64,000 nucleotides of DNA, from NCBI GenBank assembly GCA_019359045.1, contig JAHHIA010000016.1, positions 62,001-126,000 on the forward strand, in the 5' to 3' direction. Positions 1 to 9,255 of the stretch are shown in pieces. The position numbers and the translations under genes are program-made. The stretch is from Scytolyngbya sp. HA4215-MV1 (GTDB lineage: Bacteria; Cyanobacteriota; Cyanobacteriia; Leptolyngbyales; Leptolyngbyaceae). The number at the start of each line of letters is the position of its first letter. Position 1 is the first letter of the stretch. The notes beneath the pieces are model-generated. The model was not told the origin of the DNA. It saw only the letters and a list, made by a program, of their open reading frames with translations, and made no database searches.

Positions 1-706
1 AAATCGCGATCGCGGCACTCTGCGGCAACTCATGAAAAATCAGAAACGCTGACACCAGATCAAAAGAAGCATCGGCTAGCCCGGTCGATTCAGCCGCCGC
101 ATGAAGCCAAGTCGGAGCAATTCCAGCTTGTGGAGACACTTCCGCCCCGTCCCCACTCCTCGCTTGAGCCTTGTAACTCGCCACTGCCAAAAAATAAGGT
201 GACAAATCCACCCCAGTAATGTTTGCTTGAGGATACATCGCTTGCAGGGCAAACGTACTCATGCCCACACTACACCCAATATCCAAAATATTTGCAGGTG
301 GAGTTGGCAACGTCGCTTTTAGAATTTCGTGGTAGCTCTGGCGCAACAGCGCATCGCCCTGTGCTCCAGCATCTTGCCAGATACGCGCGTGCACGGCATA
401 AGCTGCCACTTCCACTTCAGTGGCAGGCTCCCAACCCAGGTTGCCTTCTTCGTAGGCATGGAACGATCGCACATAATATGTGGGATAGACCAAATCAGGA
501 TTCTGCACCGATGCCAAATCGGCATCCCAATCGCGGGCACGTAATTTTTCCACTTCGCCCAGCCAATCGACCCCGATCGCAGCCGCCCGCTTAATCATCA
601 TTTGGCGTGCCCGCTGCTTTGCCAAGTTTGCCAGCGGTTTAATTGCCAGCACACCATTGACCAAACGAGACGCCAAACTCGGAGAAGAATTCACAGCAAC
701 AGTCAT
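1..706 (-). CDS. Class I SAM-dependent methyltransferase (3' end beyond window)
   Basis: An open frame runs without a stop from an ATG at 706 to base 1, so the C-terminus is missing (about 235 codons present). The translation has a helical N-terminal part, then a classic SAM-binding motif I (ILDIGCSVGMSTF, about residues 143-155), a following acidic strand (ITGVDLSPYF) and a later FDLVSAFLIFHEL stretch typical of post-I motifs. It therefore most likely transfers a methyl group from S-adenosylmethionine. The substrate cannot be read from the sequence. The gene is divergent from the M1 aminopeptidase gene to its right. Confidence 0.8.
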   Translation of the reverse strand, partial: MTVAVNSSPSLASRLVNGVLAIKPLANLAKQRARQMMIKRAAAIGVDWLGEVEKLRARDWDADLASVQNPDLVYPTYYVRSFHAYEEGNLGWEPATEVEVAAYAVHARIWQDAGAQGDALLRQSYHEILKATLPTPPANILDIGCSVGMSTFALQAMYPQANITGVDLSPYFLAVASYKAQARSGDGAEVSPQAGIAPTWLHAAAESTGLADASFDLVSAFLIFHELPQSAAIAI

Positions 707-1145
707 AAATTGAGAAATTCAAAGATTTTTGCAATCACCCATTTAATTATCTCAAACGAACCGCGCCATACTCGTAATTAAGAACGCGCTAACCTGGAAA
801 AGCAGGAGGTTGAATGAGATTGAAATTTTCAATCCAACCAGAACCGAACTGGCTAGCTGTGCTGAAAGCATGACAGAGCTGCCTTTCCGTCCGGTTTGGA
901 GTCAGCGCATACCGCATATAGACGCTAAAAATAGGTAGCAGTGGAGAAAGACGCGGAGTATTTTTTCCAAAAAACTTTACACACTGCAAAGGGATTCTTT
1001 CAGCTTTCGACTCCCTTCTGCTAGTCTGTCTAGTTCAACCGTCTTTTGATACGTTTCCTGGGTGCATTATCCAAGCTCAGAGTTATGCTCAGAGCAGGAT
1101 GAATACACAGTTACAGTTCCTTGAATAGGGTCACTATCCAAACCT
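707..1145. other. Intergenic region between divergent genes
   Basis: This 439-base gap separates the methyltransferase gene (minus) from the M1 aminopeptidase gene (plus), so it must hold both promoters. I see no convincing reading frame, RNA gene or long hairpin. The short minus-strand frame at 789-989 has no coding character or ribosome-binding site and I treat it as chance. Confidence 0.5.
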
Positions 1146-3737
1146 ATGATGCAGTCTTATTTTGATTCGGAGAATAACGGTCATAAATCCTTTGAATTAC
1201 CCGGTGCTCGTCCTCATTACACGCCCGATCGTCCAGGACAGGTCGAACATATCTTTTTAGATCTGGTGTTAGACATCCCTCGACGGAGCTACAGCGGCAC
1301 CTGTTCCACCCGACTGAACCCCATTCGTCACGGCATCGATCGCCTCATCCTGGATGCAGTCAACCTCACGATTCACTCCGTCAAGATTGGCAAAACCGCT
1401 CAACCCTTCGACTACGACGGTGAACAACTGCACATTTCCCTCAAGCAAGCCACCCAGATCGGCAAACCCATCACCTTCGATATCGCCTATAGTGTCGAAA
1501 ATCCCCAACGGGGCATCTACTTCATTGCACCCGACAAACACTATCCCGACAAACCCGTCCAGGTTTGGACTCAAGGTGAAGACGAAGACTCCCGCTTCTG
1601 GTTCCCCTGTTTTGACTATCCCGGACAATTGGCAACCTCCGAAATCCGCGTGCGGGTGCCCAAACAATATCTGGCAGTCTCCAACGGCGAACTGATTAAG
1701 ACCGAAGCCGTCGGCGACGATAAAATTTATCACTGGTCACAAAAAGAGGTTCATCCCACCTACTTGATGACGTTGGCGGTCGGCGACTTTGCTGAACTGA
1801 GGGACGAGTGGAACCACAAACCTGTCACCTATTACGTTGAGCCAGGGCGCGAAAAAGCAGCCCGCCTCAGCATGGGCAAGACGCCCCAAATGATCGAGTT
1901 TTTCAGTGAAAAATTTGGCTACCCTTACCCCTTTCCTAAGTACGCCCAAGTCTGCGTAGATGATTTCATTTTTGGTGGTATGGAAAACACCTCCACCACG
2001 CTGTTGACCGATCGCTGCCTGTTAGACGAACGCGCTGCCCTCGACAACCGCAACACCGAAAGCCTGGTCGCCCATGAACTGGCACACCAGTGGTTTGGCG
2101 ATCTACTCGTGATTAAGCACTGGTCCCACGCCTGGATCAAAGAAGGCATGGCATCTTATGCCGAAATCATGTGGATGGATCACGAATACGATGCCAACGA
2201 AGCTGCTTACTACCGCCTCGGCGAAGCCCGCAATTATCTAGATGAAGATAGCGCTCGCTATCGCCGCCCGATCGTCACTCATATTTATCGAGAGGCGATC
2301 GAGCTTTACGATCGCCACCTCTATGAAAAAGGGGCATGTGTTTACCACATGATCCGCGCCGAACTGGGAGAAGACCTCTTCTGGAAAGCGGTCGCCACTT
2401 TTGTCAATGAACATGCCCACCAAACTGTCGAAACGGTTGATCTGCTGCGGGCGATCGAAAAAGCCAGCGGACGCAATCTGCTTTACCTGTTCGATCAATA
2501 TGTTTACCGAGGGGGACACCCCGATTACAAAGTTGCCTATACCTGGGATAGTGACAGCAAACTCGCCAAAATCACCGTGACCCAAACCCAAGTCGGCGAT
2601 AAAAATAGTCATAAAGACCTGTTTGACCTGAAGCTACCGATCGGCTTTGGTAATCTCAGCGAGAAACAGAGCACCCCTCCGGAACTCAAGACGCTCACCG
2701 TTCGGATTCACGAACGCGAACAAACTTTCTACTTCCCTCTGGAGAAAAAACCAGATTTTATCAGCTTCGATGTGAGCAATCACACCCTCAAAACTGTCGA
2801 ATTGGAATATCCCCTGACAGAGCTAAAAAATCAGTTGCAGCATGACCCCGATCCCCTGGCACGGATTTGTGCCGCAGAAGCCTTGGGCAAAAAAGGCGGA
2901 CTCGAAGCCGTTAAGGCGTTATCCACCGCGCTCCAGCAAGAAGCCTTTTGGGGAACACGAGTTGAAATCCTGAGAAATTTGGCAAAAATTAAACTTGACC
3001 AGGTTTTTGCCGAACTGGTAGAAGGCTTGAAAGATAGTGATGCCAGGGTGCGTCGAGCTGCGATCGAAGCGCTGGGACAAATCAAAACTCAGGAGAGCTA
3101 TAAAGCGCTTAAACCCATTGCAGAAAAAGGTGATCCCAGCTACTACACTGAAGCCGCCGCACTGCGTGCCCTGGGCAGTATCGTCAGTTCTGGGTTGAAT
3201 GATAAATTAGAAGAAAAAACCCTCAAGTTGCTCAAGTCGGTGCTGAAAGAACGGCAGGGTTGGAATGAAGTGGTCCGGTCAGGGGCGATCGGTGCCCTTA
3301 GCCTGATGAAGACTTCCGAAGATGCGCTCAACCTCATTTTGGAATATACCGAAATTGGCGTGCCCCAACCCTTGCGGTTGGCATCAATTCGCGCACTGGG
3401 TGCCATTTCGTCTGGGCAAACCAATCTAAACCTGGAGCGTATCCTCGATCAGCTCAAAGCGCTTTCGCGAGAAACCTTCTTCCTGACTCAGGTCGCTGTT
3501 GCCAATGCGCTGGGGCAGATGGAAACCGCCAAAGCGATCGGCATTCTGCAATCACTCGCCGACCAAACTCCCGATGGACGCGTCCGTCGGATTGCCGAAG
3601 AAGCCATCCAGCGAGTTCAAAAGAATGCTGGGGCAGACCAGGCAGTAAAACAGTTGCGTGAAGAACTCGATCAACTGAAACAGGAAAATCAAGAGCTAAG
3701 AAGCCGTTTGGAATCGCTCGAAGCCAAGACAAAATAA
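1146..3737 (+). CDS. M1 family zinc aminopeptidase with C-terminal HEAT repeats
   Basis: The 863-residue protein is a gluzincin aminopeptidase that removes N-terminal residues from peptides. The exopeptidase motif GGMEN (about residues 277-281) and the zinc motif HELAH (H310, E311, H314) with a second glutamate in KEGMASY (E333) are all present. The catalytic part ends near residue 530. It is followed by HEAT/PBS-lyase-like helical repeats (LARICAAEALGKKGG, ARVRRAAIEALGQI, LRLASIRALG, VRRIAEEAI) to about residue 825 and a short Glu/Leu/Gln-rich coiled coil at the end. The HEAT part takes the place of the ERAP-like helical domain and may bind partners. Two adjacent ATGs (1146, 1149) could start it; no strong Shine-Dalgarno separates them. 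Confidence 0.93.
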   Translation: MMQSYFDSENNGHKSFELPGARPHYTPDRPGQVEHIFLDLVLDIPRRSYSGTCSTRLNPIRHGIDRLILDAVNLTIHSVKIGKTAQPFDYDGEQLHISLKQATQIGKPITFDIAYSVENPQRGIYFIAPDKHYPDKPVQVWTQGEDEDSRFWFPCFDYPGQLATSEIRVRVPKQYLAVSNGELIKTEAVGDDKIYHWSQKEVHPTYLMTLAVGDFAELRDEWNHKPVTYYVEPGREKAARLSMGKTPQMIEFFSEKFGYPYPFPKYAQVCVDDFIFGGMENTSTTLLTDRCLLDERAALDNRNTESLVAHELAHQWFGDLLVIKHWSHAWIKEGMASYAEIMWMDHEYDANEAAYYRLGEARNYLDEDSARYRRPIVTHIYREAIELYDRHLYEKGACVYHMIRAELGEDLFWKAVATFVNEHAHQTVETVDLLRAIEKASGRNLLYLFDQYVYRGGHPDYKVAYTWDSDSKLAKITVTQTQVGDKNSHKDLFDLKLPIGFGNLSEKQSTPPELKTLTVRIHEREQTFYFPLEKKPDFISFDVSNHTLKTVELEYPLTELKNQLQHDPDPLARICAAEALGKKGGLEAVKALSTALQQEAFWGTRVEILRNLAKIKLDQVFAELVEGLKDSDARVRRAAIEALGQIKTQESYKALKPIAEKGDPSYYTEAAALRALGSIVSSGLNDKLEEKTLKLLKSVLKERQGWNEVVRSGAIGALSLMKTSEDALNLILEYTEIGVPQPLRLASIRALGAISSGQTNLNLERILDQLKALSRETFFLTQVAVANALGQMETAKAIGILQSLADQTPDGRVRRIAEEAIQRVQKNAGADQAVKQLREELDQLKQENQELRSRLESLEAKTK

Positions 3738-3780
3738 GACGTGAGGGTGACAGTTGGTAAGCAACCGCCACCCTCGTCTT
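3736..3780 (+). terminator. Hairpin terminator after the M1 aminopeptidase gene
   Basis: Starting at the stop codon, AAGACG-TG-AGGGTG pairs with CACCCTCGTCTT across a loop of about 19 bases, with a two-base bulge. The downstream run of T is weak, so termination is likely but not certain. Confidence 0.55.
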
Positions 3781-3836
3781 CTCTCCAGTACTTTCTGTTG
3801 TGTATTCAAGATCTCGTCCAGAACATACCCCGTCGA

Positions 3837-4577
3837 TTAATCCTCAGACGAGTCCGTTGCTTCTGAACGGTCAGTTTCTTCAGAAACCGCATGGGCAACT
3901 TCTAAGGGGAGACTCACTTCATCCAAAGGGGTCACCATGCCCGGTGAAGCGGGCATCACATCGCTTTTCACAGGTTGCGGCGCGACCTGCATCGGCGGCA
4001 AAATCCGATTGACGGGTAATCCCAATAGGGTAAAGTCTTGTGCCACCTTTTCAATGGCATAGGGTGCCGTAGCAGCAAATTTTTCTTCACTAGTGAGCAA
4101 CACTCGCACCACACTTAATGGCACTTGAAGAAAAAGATTACAACCAAAAAATGCAATTCCGGCAACTCCCAGGCCAATCAGTCGTCCGTCCGGAGGGAAA
4201 GGGTTTACCGCAGCCGCGATCGGGGCAATGCCATACACCCCCCAGAGAATCGCTATTAATCCTACCGCAGCCAAAATAATCGGGATACGATTCGCCTGCT
4301 GCGCCTTAAATAAGCTGAGCAGTTGACGTTGCTCTGCAGTCAGGTGCTCAGACTTCAGCGTAATGGCAATCAGACTAAAGATGCTAAACGGTCGCTGCCA
4401 CTGCATCCAAAGCACCGGAGTCACCCCTATCAATGCCACCAATGCCACCTCAACCATCGGCGGCAAAAGCGGATCACCGGTTGCTAAACCTAAGAGACAC
4501 AGCTCCAGAAAAACTGGAAGGGCAGCTAACCCAGACAAATGAACCCAAAGGTACGGATCAGACCAAAAGGAGCGCAT
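3837..4577 (-). CDS. Low-complexity tail membrane protein
   Basis: The 246-residue protein has about four hydrophobic segments in its first 165 residues (including WVHLSGLAALPVFLELCLLG, VEVALVALIGVTPVLWMQW and LIGLGVAGIAFFGCNLFLQ). A polar C-terminal tail rich in Ser, Glu, Asp and Pro follows (ends ETDRSEATDSSED). This layout matches a family I know from cyanobacterial genomes as 'low-complexity tail membrane protein'. Its function is not established. It converges with the M1 aminopeptidase gene and stands alone. Confidence 0.75.
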   Translation of the reverse strand: MRSFWSDPYLWVHLSGLAALPVFLELCLLGLATGDPLLPPMVEVALVALIGVTPVLWMQWQRPFSIFSLIAITLKSEHLTAEQRQLLSLFKAQQANRIPIILAAVGLIAILWGVYGIAPIAAAVNPFPPDGRLIGLGVAGIAFFGCNLFLQVPLSVVRVLLTSEEKFAATAPYAIEKVAQDFTLLGLPVNRILPPMQVAPQPVKSDVMPASPGMVTPLDEVSLPLEVAHAVSEETDRSEATDSSED

Positions 4578-4823
4578 AACCCAACCCCAAAAAACTTTGT
4601 CCCTGCTGAGGATGTAAGCACACGCTCATTTCACAGGCAACTGGGATCCACTCGCTCTGAAAAAGCTTGTTCAGGCGGGCGATCCCAATCTTGAGACTTT
4701 AGCGATCGACCCTTGACCGGAAATTTGAAGCAACTCAAGCAATTTCACTGAAGGCTTAAATTGCGAATATTCCACTTTTCCAGGTCGATAGGCCCAGCGA
4801 ACCAGCAGGAACTTTACTTTAAC

Positions 4824-5120
4824 CTACCGCGCTTCGGGTTCGATCTCACAAAAATCCTGAGCTTCTGCCAGTTCCTCGATCGAGCCTAACCGTTGCTGCT
4901 TCAGAGATTGCAATTGCTGCAATAAAGAATCTGCGTCTGCCTGAAGATCCTGAAACTTCTCTTGTTGAGGTTCTTGATAGAGGTTTCTTGCTTTTTCGAG
5001 TAACTGTAGCGAGTTACTAGACTCATCTCTGGACTTCCGGGTTGTCTGAGCGTTGCGGAGAACAGACTGGGAAACCGATGAAGAGATCAAACGATCGGAC
5101 GTAAACATCTTCGTAGTCAT
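4824..5120 (-). CDS. Small hypothetical protein, coiled coil
   Basis: This 98-residue protein is polar and mostly helical. Gln/Glu/Leu heptad-like stretches (SLQLLEKARNLYQEPQQE, DLQADADSLLQQLQSLKQQR) suggest a coiled coil. There is no signal peptide, membrane segment or enzyme motif. Composition and the lack of overlap with any other gene support it as real, but I do not recognise the family. It lies alone between the membrane protein gene at 3837-4577 and thrC. Confidence 0.5.
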   Translation of the reverse strand: MTTKMFTSDRLISSSVSQSVLRNAQTTRKSRDESSNSLQLLEKARNLYQEPQQEKFQDLQADADSLLQQLQSLKQQRLGSIEELAEAQDFCEIEPEAR

Positions 5121-5513
5121 TTTTGCTTACTCACACCACTAAAGTATCTTAACCTGAACTTTACAATAAATTGCATTCCATGGGCCAATTCTGTGGGCGG
5201 CTGGTTGATGGGGAAGTCTCAGCACCTTACAAGTCATCTCCTGAGAAAAATTGTAGAGATTCGTCAACTCGATAGATCCCTTTCTGAGACGTTTTAGCAC
5301 TTGCCAATCTTCTAGAAAACGCTTGAAAAGACCTCTGAAAGGGGAATTTGGCATCTATCTAAGCCCCCTGCTTGAGTTGGCAAGCTGACCTGCCGAGACT
5401 CCCTGGGAGATAGACGAGGGATCGAGGTAAACTGGGTCTACACCAGACATTTCTGGAAACCCTGCCTTAATCCGGATTTGGAAAAAGATTTCTGAATCTC
5501 CCTGTTCACTTTA
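5121..5513. other. Intergenic region upstream of thrC
   Basis: This 393-base gap should contain the thrC promoter and leader. A short palindrome, CTCCCTGGGAG, lies near 5399-5410, but I see no recognisable threonine leader peptide or riboswitch. The minus frame at 5139-5354 (71 codons) has no family resemblance and I regard it as chance. Confidence 0.45.
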
Positions 5514-6644
5514 TTGCCTCTGGTTCTTGTTGTGAGTTCAAGTTTGTTTGCGAAAGATGCCCTGAAGTCTGAAGGTGGATATCGAACTGGACATTGGACT
5601 GGTTTGATTAATGCCTATCGACAATATTTGCCTGTAACTGAATCCACCCCGGTCGTGACGCTTCATGAGGGAAATACACCGCTCATTCCTGCCCCTGCGA
5701 TCGCGTCTCAAATCGGCAGGCAAGTCCAAGTCTTTGTGAAATATGACGGATTGAACCCCACCGGAAGTTTCAAGGATCGGGGCATGACCATGGCAATTTC
5801 CAAAGCAAAAGAAGCAGGAGCAAAGGCAGTCATCTGTGCCAGTACTGGCAATACATCGGCTGCGGCTGCGGCTTTTGCCCGTCGGGCCGGAATGCGCGCT
5901 TTTGTTTTGATCCCGGAGGGGTATGTTGCGCTGGGGAAATTGGCTCAGGCATTGGTATATGGAGCAGAAGTCCTAGCAATTCAAGGCAATTTTGACCAGG
6001 CACTCACGGTAGTGCGGGAGATGGCAGAAAACTATCCCATCACGCTGGTCAATTCCGTAAATCCCTATCGGCTAGAGGGGCAAAAAACGGCTGCGTTTGA
6101 GGTCGTGGATGCGCTGGGGGATGCGCCGGATTGGCTCTGTATTCCGGTTGGGAATGCAGGGAATATCACTGCCTACTGGATGGGTTTTTGTCAATATCAT
6201 CAGGTGGGGCTATGCCACCGGTTGCCCCGGATGATGGGCTTTCAAGCAGCCGGAGCAGCGCCCTTTATCACCGGCAAGCCAGTGGAGCATCCGGAAACCC
6301 TGGCGACCGCGATTCGGATTGGCAACCCTGCCAGTTGGCAGCAGGCGATCGCTGCCCAAGAAGCTAGCCAGGGAAAATTTACTGCAGTAACGGACGAAGA
6401 AATTCTAGATGCCTATCGACTGCTCGCATCGACCGAAGGGATTTTTTGTGAGCCTGCCAGTGCGGCATCGATTGCTGGATTACTTAAGGTCAAAGACGAG
6501 GTGCCGACAGGTGCGACCGTGGTTTGTGTGCTCACGGGAAATGGCTTAAAAGATCCAGACACCGCTATTCTACACAGCGGCAACCCGATGAAGTCAGGTA
6601 TTGCACCTTACACAGAAGCGGTTGCTCAAGCCATGGGATTTTAG
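5514..6644 (+). CDS. thrC: Threonine synthase
   Basis: This pyridoxal-phosphate enzyme converts O-phospho-L-homoserine to threonine, the last step of threonine synthesis. The PLP lysine lies in [11 protein letters not shown] (K87 counted from the first possible start). The substrate motif [10 protein letters not shown], the [15 protein letters not shown] loop and the late [11 protein letters not shown] motif are all present, and the length (about 355-376 residues) fits the bacterial type. No ATG lies in frame upstream of the conserved part. Candidates are TTG at 5514, GTG at 5532 and TTG at 5544, none with a strong ribosome-binding site, so the true N-terminus is uncertain. Confidence 0.95.
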   Translation: MPLVLVVSSSLFAKDALKSEGGYRTGHWTGLINAYRQYLPVTESTPVVTLHEGNTPLIPAPAIASQIGRQVQVFVKYDGLNPTGSFKDRGMTMAISKAKEAGAKAVICASTGNTSAAAAAFARRAGMRAFVLIPEGYVALGKLAQALVYGAEVLAIQGNFDQALTVVREMAENYPITLVNSVNPYRLEGQKTAAFEVVDALGDAPDWLCIPVGNAGNITAYWMGFCQYHQVGLCHRLPRMMGFQAAGAAPFITGKPVEHPETLATAIRIGNPASWQQAIAAQEASQGKFTAVTDEEILDAYRLLASTEGIFCEPASAASIAGLLKVKDEVPTGATVVCVLTGNGLKDPDTAILHSGNPMKSGIAPYTEAVAQAMGF

Positions 6645-6656
6645 AGACTGTCGCCC

Positions 6657-7097
6657 TTATTTTTCTCCTTTAGATAACATATCGACCGCGTCCCCCAGCG
6701 CTGTGGTCAGGCTTTTACGGGTCTGAGCATGTTCCAATCGCTCCGCTTTCAACGCCTGCTGGAGACGATCGCATTCCAGCAGTGCCTCTGTCAATTTTGC
6801 TTGCAAAGCTTCTACCGTGTTCAACTGAGCCACCACTTGCTGAACTTCTGGTAAAGACGTGGTGTCACTCACCTCAGTTTGAGTAATCCCCCGCAATTGC
6901 TGAATTTCTACTTGCAGCGACTCCAGCATTTGACGGGATAGGGTGGTTTCCGTGCGCCGCTGCTGCGCTTCGGTCTCGTAAAGTTTGCGCCAATTGGCAG
7001 CACTGGCATACGCCTCCTCGCGTTCTCGCTGGGTTTCTGCCAACTGCTGCTGGAGAGACTTAATCTCAGCTAACCACTGGGTTACTTCGTGATTCAT
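6657..7097 (-). CDS. Conserved cyanobacterial coiled-coil protein
   Basis: The 146-residue protein is almost entirely helical, with heptads from residue 3 to about 75 (WLAEIKSLQQQLAETQRERE, SRQMLESLQVEIQQLRG) and again from about 95 to the end. The core YASAANWRKLYETEAQQRR looks like a conserved signature I have seen in cyanobacterial hypothetical proteins. No enzyme motif, signal peptide or membrane segment is visible. It converges with thrC, with only 12 bases between the two stops. The function is unknown. Confidence 0.7.
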   Translation of the reverse strand: MNHEVTQWLAEIKSLQQQLAETQREREEAYASAANWRKLYETEAQQRRTETTLSRQMLESLQVEIQQLRGITQTEVSDTTSLPEVQQVVAQLNTVEALQAKLTEALLECDRLQQALKAERLEHAQTRKSLTTALGDAVDMLSKGEK

Positions 7098-7197
7098 AAA
7101 TACCGCAGTTCATCGTCTAAAGTCTAACCTGCAAAGTTCATTCACCTTACCACTTGCCCACAAGTCCTTCACCCCTTCACCCATCCACCCTAACCCC

Positions 7198-7842
7198 TCA
7201 AGGAGACAATCGCTCGACCTGCCAGCTAGCCGCATCCAACCGTCGATAGAGCAGCCGATCGTGCAATCGATTACTCCGTCCCTGCCAAAACTCGATCGTG
7301 CGGGGAAATAAGCGATATCCCCCCCAATGCGATGGACGGGGAATCACCTGGTCGTGATAGTGCAGTGTCAAATCGTGCAATCGTTGCTCCAACACTTCTC
7401 GATTGGGGATCACCTGACTCTGATTTGACACCCAAGCGCCCAAGCGATTCCCGATCGGGCGACTCTGAAAATACGCATCCGACTCTTCAGCCGAAACTTT
7501 CTCTACAGATCCGGCTACCCGTACCTGCCGTTCTAAATCTGCCCACCAAAACACCAGTGCAGCTTCAGGTGTTGCTGCCAACTCTTGCCCCTTGTGACTT
7601 TGGTAATTGGTATAGAAAACAAACCCTTGTTCATCTAACCCCTTCAACAAAACCACTCTGGCAGAAGGCAACCCATCCGGCGTTACCGTTGCCAGGGTCA
7701 TCGCATTGGGTTCACGCAATTGCGCTGTCACCGCTTGATCAAACCAGGTTTGAAATTGCCGAAACGGATCGCGATCGATATGCGTTTCATCCAGGGTTTG
7801 CAAAATATAGTCTTGACGTAAATGTGCAATCTCTGAATTCAT
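7198..7842 (-). CDS. pdxH: Pyridoxamine 5'-phosphate oxidase
   Basis: This FMN enzyme oxidises pyridoxamine or pyridoxine 5'-phosphate to pyridoxal 5'-phosphate in the vitamin B6 salvage pathway. Family motifs are clear: [50 protein letters not shown], the [16 protein letters not shown] block and a C-terminal [10 protein letters not shown]. The length of 214 residues is typical. I chose the ATG at 7842 because family members start with a sequence like [12 protein letters not shown]; a second ATG at 7860 would add six residues. Confidence 0.95.
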   Translation of the reverse strand: MNSEIAHLRQDYILQTLDETHIDRDPFRQFQTWFDQAVTAQLREPNAMTLATVTPDGLPSARVVLLKGLDEQGFVFYTNYQSHKGQELAATPEAALVFWWADLERQVRVAGSVEKVSAEESDAYFQSRPIGNRLGAWVSNQSQVIPNREVLEQRLHDLTLHYHDQVIPRPSHWGGYRLFPRTIEFWQGRSNRLHDRLLYRRLDAASWQVERLSP

Positions 7843-7870
7843 AACGGTTCCACTACTCATTACCTAATTA

Positions 7871-7902
7871 AAAGCCCCCTGTTGACGGATCAGGAGGCTT
7901 TG
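7871..7902 (-). terminator. Rho-independent terminator after rpsD
   Basis: Read on the minus strand, AAAGCCTCCTG and CAGGGGGCTTTT pair (one mismatch) around a nine-base loop, ending in a short T run. It lies about 50 bases beyond the rpsD stop, between rpsD and pdxH. Confidence 0.75.
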
Positions 7903-7954
7903 CCAAAGTATTTTAATGCCGCGGAAAACTTGTAAAAAATCGATGGTCTGAGGG

Positions 7955-8563
7955 CTATGCCTGGCGAGAGTAGTATTCCACCACCAGCAGTTCGTTAACC
8001 TGTAGAGCGACCCACTCACGCTCTACCACACTATTCACCTTGCCTGTCAGCTTGTTTTTGTCAAATTCAAGATGGCTGGGGAGGTTTGCCAAGCCAGGGT
8101 ATTGGAGGTTTGCCTCTACTATCTTGCGAGAACGATCTTGATCTCGTACCCCAATCACATCACCGGAACGGCACTGGTAGCTGGGAATATCAACCACACG
8201 ACCGTTCACTGTCACGTGACCATGATTGACCAATTGACGAGCACCGGGGATTGTAGGAGCCATCCCCATCCGAAAAACGGTATTATCCAACCGCATTTCC
8301 AACAGTTGCAACAACACTTGCCCAGTGGACCCTGCTGCTCGACGCGCTTTTCGCACGTAGCGTAGCAGTTGCCGCTCGTTCAAGCCGTAGTTGAAGCGAA
8401 GTTTTTGCTTTTCTTCCAGACGAACCGCATATTCCGAACGCTTTTTGCGGTCTTGACCATGCTGTCCGGGTGGATATTGCCGTCTAGGTGATTTACGAGT
8501 TAGACCGGGCAGGTCACCCAGCCGGCGCACAATTCTCAGGCGCGGTCCCCGATATCGCGACAT
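7955..8563 (-). CDS. rpsD: 30S ribosomal protein S4
   Basis: The 202-residue primary rRNA-binding protein of the small subunit body. It starts [16 protein letters not shown] and contains the family signature [13 protein letters not shown], an S4 RNA-binding domain ([26 protein letters not shown] in two overlapping parts) and the C-terminal LLVVEYYSR. Length and motifs match cyanobacterial and plastid S4 proteins. It is a single-gene unit with its own terminator; the neighbouring pdxH lies downstream in the same direction. Confidence 0.98.
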   Translation of the reverse strand: MSRYRGPRLRIVRRLGDLPGLTRKSPRRQYPPGQHGQDRKKRSEYAVRLEEKQKLRFNYGLNERQLLRYVRKARRAAGSTGQVLLQLLEMRLDNTVFRMGMAPTIPGARQLVNHGHVTVNGRVVDIPSYQCRSGDVIGVRDQDRSRKIVEANLQYPGLANLPSHLEFDKNKLTGKVNSVVEREWVALQVNELLVVEYYSRQA

Positions 8564-8785
8564 TTAGCTTCCTCTATATTCCTCAAAAAACTAGTCAGAA
8601 CTCTCAGTATAAATCTTCTAGGTTCAGAGTTCAAAATTTTCTGGAAAATATCCACAATTCTCATTGTTGGACGATGGGCGATCGCGGCTGGATCATTTCT
8701 CGACCGACATTGCAGCCTTGAAAGCGCAAGCTCAAACAGTCTACAGTCGAGAGTCTAAAGTCTAACGCCATTTCAACCTCAATTC

Positions 8786-9145
8786 ATGATTTGTTCGCAT
8801 CATCTCTTTGCCATCCTGCCTGCTAGAGAGGCTGTTCTGGAGATGACCAGTACGGCGTTGTTAAATCTGATGAAAGCAGCAGTGACTCAGGCGGGACTGA
8901 GAGCCGTGGGAGAAGTCACTACAACCTTTGAGCCACAGGGAGTTTCTGCCATCTTGTTGCTAGAGGAGTCCCATGTGGCTTTGCATGTCTGGACAGAGCA
9001 CCAAAAAGTCACGATCGACATCCATATTTGCGACTATCAACAAAATAATCGTCCTAAAGCAGAAAAACTGGCTACCTTCCTGGAAGCAAAGATTTGCGCA
9101 AAGGGAGATCGGGCACACTGGAACTATTTATCAATCACGGGTTAG
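8786..9145 (+). CDS. S-adenosylmethionine decarboxylase-like (SpeD-like) proenzyme
   Basis: This 119-residue protein aligns in outline with class 1B AdoMet decarboxylase proenzymes, which self-cleave before a serine to make a pyruvoyl group. The key positions are kept: Ser62 in LLEESHVAL (the cleavage and pyruvoyl serine), His67 and Cys82 in DIHICDY, matching S63/H68/C83 of the Thermotoga enzyme. The N-terminal CSHHLFAI resembles the GRHLVAE start. It is diverged overall, so the substrate may not be AdoMet. It opens a five-gene plus-strand cluster with a SpeE-like gene, which supports a polyamine-type reaction. I leave the symbol blank because it need not be the housekeeping SpeD. Confidence 0.78.
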   Translation: MICSHHLFAILPAREAVLEMTSTALLNLMKAAVTQAGLRAVGEVTTTFEPQGVSAILLLEESHVALHVWTEHQKVTIDIHICDYQQNNRPKAEKLATFLEAKICAKGDRAHWNYLSITG

Positions 9146-9255
9146 CGAATCGAAACCTCAACCGACCCTTCAACCCATGCAATAAGAAGTTTTGAGGACT
9201 GCGGGGTAGAGAAACATTTTGGGTTATGACTTGAGAGGACTCCTCATTCTTCCTC

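Noticed and set aside
5139-5354. Minus-strand 71-codon frame upstream of thrC
   Set aside because: No recognisable motif, no ribosome-binding site and poor protein-like composition; it lies in what should be the thrC leader.
7332-7844. Plus-strand 170-codon frame
   Set aside because: It is the antisense shadow of pdxH.
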